Source of the DNA: Neobacillus mesonae
GTDB lineage: Bacteria > Bacillota > Bacilli > Bacillales > Cytobacillaceae
NCBI RefSeq assembly: GCF_023715155.1
Contig: NZ_JAMBNQ010000010.1
Span: 62,001-126,000 of the forward strand
Direction: 5' to 3'
DNA length: 64,000 nt
The number at the start of each line of letters is the position of its first letter. The stretch's first letter is position 1. Positions 61,144 to 64,000 of this stretch are shown here, piece after piece. The notes beneath the pieces were generated by a model. That model was not told where the DNA came from. It was given only the letters and a program-made list of their open reading frames with translations, and did no database searches. A program made the position numbers and the translations under genes.

Positions 61144-62313
61144 CTAGTACACATCACGTTGATAACGTCCTTGCTTCTGCAAATCTTTCAGATATGCTTC
61201 GGCGTCTTCGCGGGCCATAGCCCCTTCTTTTTCAATAATAGTAATTAACGCCTCATTGACGTCTTTCGCCATGTGTTCCTTATCTCCACAAACGTAGAAA
61301 TAAGTTCCATTTTCAATCCATTCATATAATTCTTTGCTATGTTCAAGCATTTTATGCTGTACATATACTTTTTGATCGGAATCACGGGAGAAGGCAGTAT
61401 CTAGTTTAGTCAGTACCCCATCCTGCTGGAATTTTTCCAATTCGCTTTGATAAAGGAAATCTGATGCTGCATGCTGATCCCCAAAGAATAGCCATGTGCG
61501 TCCGGCTGCATTAGTGACTGCACGTTCCTGAATAAAGGAAATGAATGGCGCAATGCCTGTCCCAGGTCCAACCATGATTACATCTTTATCAGATTCCGGC
61601 AAATGGAAGTGTTTATTCGGTTGAACAAAAACTGGGAGCGTATCTCCCTCTTGAAGACGTTCAGCACATAAAACCGAACAAACTCCTTTGCGGTCACGTC
61701 CATATGACGTATAACGTACTGCTCCAATCGTTAGATGAACTTCATCCGGATTTGCAGTTAAGCTGCTTGCAATAGAATAAAGACGCGGCGGCATTTTTCT
61801 TAATAACGACACAATTTCTTGAGCAGAAGCTTTCCATGGGCCGAATTCACGCAGCATATCAAGTAAATCACGCCCATCGCAATATTCCTTAAGCTGTGCT
61901 GCATTTTCAGCTGACACAAGCTTTTGCAGCTCTTCATTATCTGTAAAGGCTGCTGCCTGTTGTAATATCTTCTTATTTAAAAGTGTAATTTCACAATAGT
62001 TGGTCAGCGCATCCTTTAATGTCATTGCCTCGCCTTGCTTGCCAACAGTTACACTTGATTCGCCATCCCACTCCATTTCCTTCATAAGAGTACCCACAAG
62101 TTCCGGATCATTTGCAGGGACAACACCAAGTGCATCACCAGGTACATAAGAAAGGCCAGATTCTTTTAATGACAGCTCAATATGCCTTGTTTCCTTGCTT
62201 GAGCCTGGACCATTTAAATTAATATTCTTTAGTACCTTTGCTTGAAATGGATTTGTCCTTGAAAATGGTTTGTCACTTTTGGCATTCATGGGATTATCTA
62301 CAGTAAGTTGCAT
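61144..62313 (-). CDS. CysJ-like FAD/NADPH reductase without flavodoxin domain
   Basis: 389 residues equal to the C-terminal two thirds of CysJ (sulfite reductase flavoprotein). FAD-binding RLYSIASSL, connecting domain, NADPH motif GPGTGIAPFISF, FFGDQHAASDFLYQSEL, YVCGDKEHMAKDV and the terminal YQRDVY are all present. The FMN-binding flavodoxin domain (about 200 residues) is absent and not encoded next to it. The start at 62313 with GGAGGTAAAGAG is secure, so the short form is genuine. It may use a separate flavodoxin or ferredoxin. No cysI nearby. Confidence 0.88.
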   Translation of the reverse strand: MQLTVDNPMNAKSDKPFSRTNPFQAKVLKNINLNGPGSSKETRHIELSLKESGLSYVPGDALGVVPANDPELVGTLMKEMEWDGESSVTVGKQGEAMTLKDALTNYCEITLLNKKILQQAAAFTDNEELQKLVSAENAAQLKEYCDGRDLLDMLREFGPWKASAQEIVSLLRKMPPRLYSIASSLTANPDEVHLTIGAVRYTSYGRDRKGVCSVLCAERLQEGDTLPVFVQPNKHFHLPESDKDVIMVGPGTGIAPFISFIQERAVTNAAGRTWLFFGDQHAASDFLYQSELEKFQQDGVLTKLDTAFSRDSDQKVYVQHKMLEHSKELYEWIENGTYFYVCGDKEHMAKDVNEALITIIEKEGAMAREDAEAYLKDLQKQGRYQRDVY

Positions 62314-62579
62314 ATCTCTTTACCTCCAAAAGTAGTTATACTGCTAGGATAACACAAGATTGAATAATCGTATGTGTATTTTCACACTAAATTTCTTAAA
62401 AATTTTTACATCTTATATAACCATAATAAAAAGGCCTCTATTATTCAACATAAAGGATAAAAATTATTTTAACTCTTTCGTCTAACTCTTAACAGGACTG
62501 TTTCTTCTCTCTCTACTCTGCTATAATTTTTACATATTTATCCCTTTCAAAACTTACAATTAACTGGGGGCAATCTAAA

Positions 62580-63023
62580 GTGGCTGCAATGAAGGTAAAA
62601 ATTACTCAGTGGGTTACCAAGAAAATGCAAGATGATCATATAGATTCTGAGGAGATGTCATTAAAAAACGTATTTCATTATTTTAAACTGGATGGATTTT
62701 GCGATGAGCCGGAGATATTCCTTGTTGCAACTTCATATGGAATTGAGTGGGGGTATAACACGTTCATTTGGGAAAGTCCCTCTATACCATTACCCACTAA
62801 AAAATTCACACGAAAGCTTCCTTGGAAGGACCTTCAATCCATGACAGAAGACGAGAAAAAGGAAAAGATTATCGATGAAACGGCTAAAGCCGTTGCTTCT
62901 AAAAAAAGAGAATATCGCAAATGCCGGTATTGTAATAGGAAAATGCACGCAAATGAATTTTATGATAAAAATACCTGTCTAGCATGCGCAGAAAAACATC
63001 TTGGCATTTACATTGTTTATTAG
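62580..63023 (+). CDS. Hypothetical protein with C-terminal zinc ribbon
   Basis: 147 residues, unrecognised. Starts at GTG (62580) behind GGGGG. Residues 1-85 form a mixed domain with aromatic-rich strands (DEPEIFLVATSYGIEWGYNTFIWESPSIP), then a charged helix. The last 35 residues hold two CxxC pairs (KCRYCNRKMHANEF and TCLACAEKHLG), a treble-clef or zinc-ribbon layout. Nothing nearby suggests a function. Confidence 0.65.
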   Translation: MAAMKVKITQWVTKKMQDDHIDSEEMSLKNVFHYFKLDGFCDEPEIFLVATSYGIEWGYNTFIWESPSIPLPTKKFTRKLPWKDLQSMTEDEKKEKIIDETAKAVASKKREYRKCRYCNRKMHANEFYDKNTCLACAEKHLGIYIVY

Positions 63024-63078
63024 TTTATTTGTATAGTACCCAGGATGAGGTAATCGTACTTTGTGAAGGAGGTTACAT

Positions 63079-63981
63079 ATGAGGAACCCTGTTAGAGTAA
63101 AAAGTGCCTTTCTACTCGCTTTTCTCGTCATCATGTGGGGGATTAATTGGCCTATGACTAAATTTGCCTTAAATTATTCACCTCCACTATTATTTGCAGG
63201 GATGCGATTATTTTTAGGCGGACTTCTGTTACTTATTTTTGCAATTCCAAGATATAACTTGCTTCGTTTTAAAGAAACATGGCCAATTTACTTTGTATCA
63301 GCAATCTTAAATATTATTTTATATTACGGACTGCAAACTGTCGGATTAAATTATTTACCAGCAGGACTTTTTACGACCATTGTTTTTCTCCAACCCGTAT
63401 TAGTGGGGATTTTCTCATGGATTTGGCTTGGTGAATCCATGTACGCCTTTAAAGCGGCAGGGTTAATATTAGGTTTTGCAGGTGTCGGTATCGTTTGTTT
63501 AGGTGGATTAGCTGGACATATTTCAATTACCGGTGTTTTGCTTGCTTTAGGGTCGGCTATTAGTTGGGCGCTGGGTACGGTGTATATGAAAAAAACATCT
63601 CAAAAAGTAGATGGAATTTGGCTGACTACGCTTCATATTATTATTGGAGGGCTGTTCCTGCTTGTCTCTGGAACGGGAACGGAAAGCTGGTCGTCTGTTT
63701 CATGGAACCTGCCGTTTACACTAACCTTATTATTTATCTCTATATTTGTGATTGCGCTTGGCTGGCTTGATTTCTTTACACTGATTAGTTCCGGGGATGC
63801 AAGCAAAGTATCAACTTATACTTTTCTAATCCCTATTATCTCTATTTTAGGGAGTTCCTTATTCCTGCATGAAAAAGTAACAATCAGCCTTTTCGCAGGA
63901 ATCATCTTGGTTGTGCTAAGTATTGTGCTTGTCAGCGTGAAACCTAAAAAGGAATCTATTGGATTACAACTGCATAATTAG
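63079..63981 (+). CDS. DMT-superfamily (EamA) transporter
   Basis: 300 residues, ten helices in two EamA repeats (VIMWGINWPMTKFALNYSPPLLFAGMRL and AISWALGTVYMKK...). Typical exporter of amino acids or other metabolites. GGAGG stands six bases before the ATG. Complete within the window; substrate unknown. Confidence 0.9.
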   Translation: MRNPVRVKSAFLLAFLVIMWGINWPMTKFALNYSPPLLFAGMRLFLGGLLLLIFAIPRYNLLRFKETWPIYFVSAILNIILYYGLQTVGLNYLPAGLFTTIVFLQPVLVGIFSWIWLGESMYAFKAAGLILGFAGVGIVCLGGLAGHISITGVLLALGSAISWALGTVYMKKTSQKVDGIWLTTLHIIIGGLFLLVSGTGTESWSSVSWNLPFTLTLLFISIFVIALGWLDFFTLISSGDASKVSTYTFLIPIISILGSSLFLHEKVTISLFAGIILVVLSIVLVSVKPKKESIGLQLHN

Positions 63982-64000
63982 AAATATTAAAAGGCAAGGC

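Overview
The window is about 64 kb of low-GC Firmicute chromosome. Strong AGGAGG-type ribosome binding sites, GTG/TTG starts, U-tailed terminators between most genes, SinI-, YjzC- and RbsK-type genes and a guanine riboswitch all point to a Bacillaceae member (Bacillus sensu lato, for example Neobacillus-like). This is an inference from gene content; no 16S gene is present.

1-13 kb: ordinary metabolic genes. They are an amino-acid ABC importer (edge of window), a CPA1 Na+/H+ antiporter, a possible bis-heme membrane protein, a leaderless L-type (legume) lectin, SelO, a VOC protein with a disrupted start, a YjzC-like peptide, and a decayed ribose operon in which only rbsK is intact between wrecks of rbsR and rbsD. 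A purine permease under a guanine riboswitch, a glycine-rich repeat protein, a pirin and a YdeI/OmdA-like protein follow.

13-16 kb: a mobile-element graveyard with an IS3-type transposase relic and a group II intron relic that has lost its maturase frame. 16-25 kb: a tail-to-tail LuxR-type response regulator and 7TM sensor kinase, a DUF2269-like protein, a tandem pair of paralogous GNAT-like proteins followed by a 28-codon peptide gene, a c-di-GMP-I-like riboswitch in front of a 39-residue SinI-like anti-repressor, and assorted enzymes and transporters.

27.7-41.9 kb is the most unusual region. One minus-strand operon carries pxpB-pxpC-BCCP-biotin carboxylase-pxpA, followed by CoxG and the three subunits of a molybdenum hydroxylase. 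A sigma-54 enhancer-binding regulator and a second pxpB-pxpC pair follow. A -24/-12 promoter (41787-41805) and a 16-bp-arm inverted repeat (41865-41903) sit in front of the operon in the geometry of a sigma-54 promoter and its enhancer. My inference is a pathway that hydroxylates an N-heterocycle to a lactam and opens it by ATP/biotin-dependent chemistry. Between the operon and the regulator lies a non-coding array of about 20 copies of a 52-bp unit, each copy containing an inverted repeat, with almost invariant spacing.

42-64 kb: branched-chain aminotransferase, two broken genes, a UbiX/UbiD decarboxylase pair, RlmD, an SDR, and a TetR-led oligopeptide ABC operon in which the second permease and the binding lipoprotein form a single 818-codon frame. 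The end holds a thioesterase, an NCS1 permease, HemY, a flavodoxin-less CysJ-like reductase, a zinc-ribbon protein and a DMT exporter.
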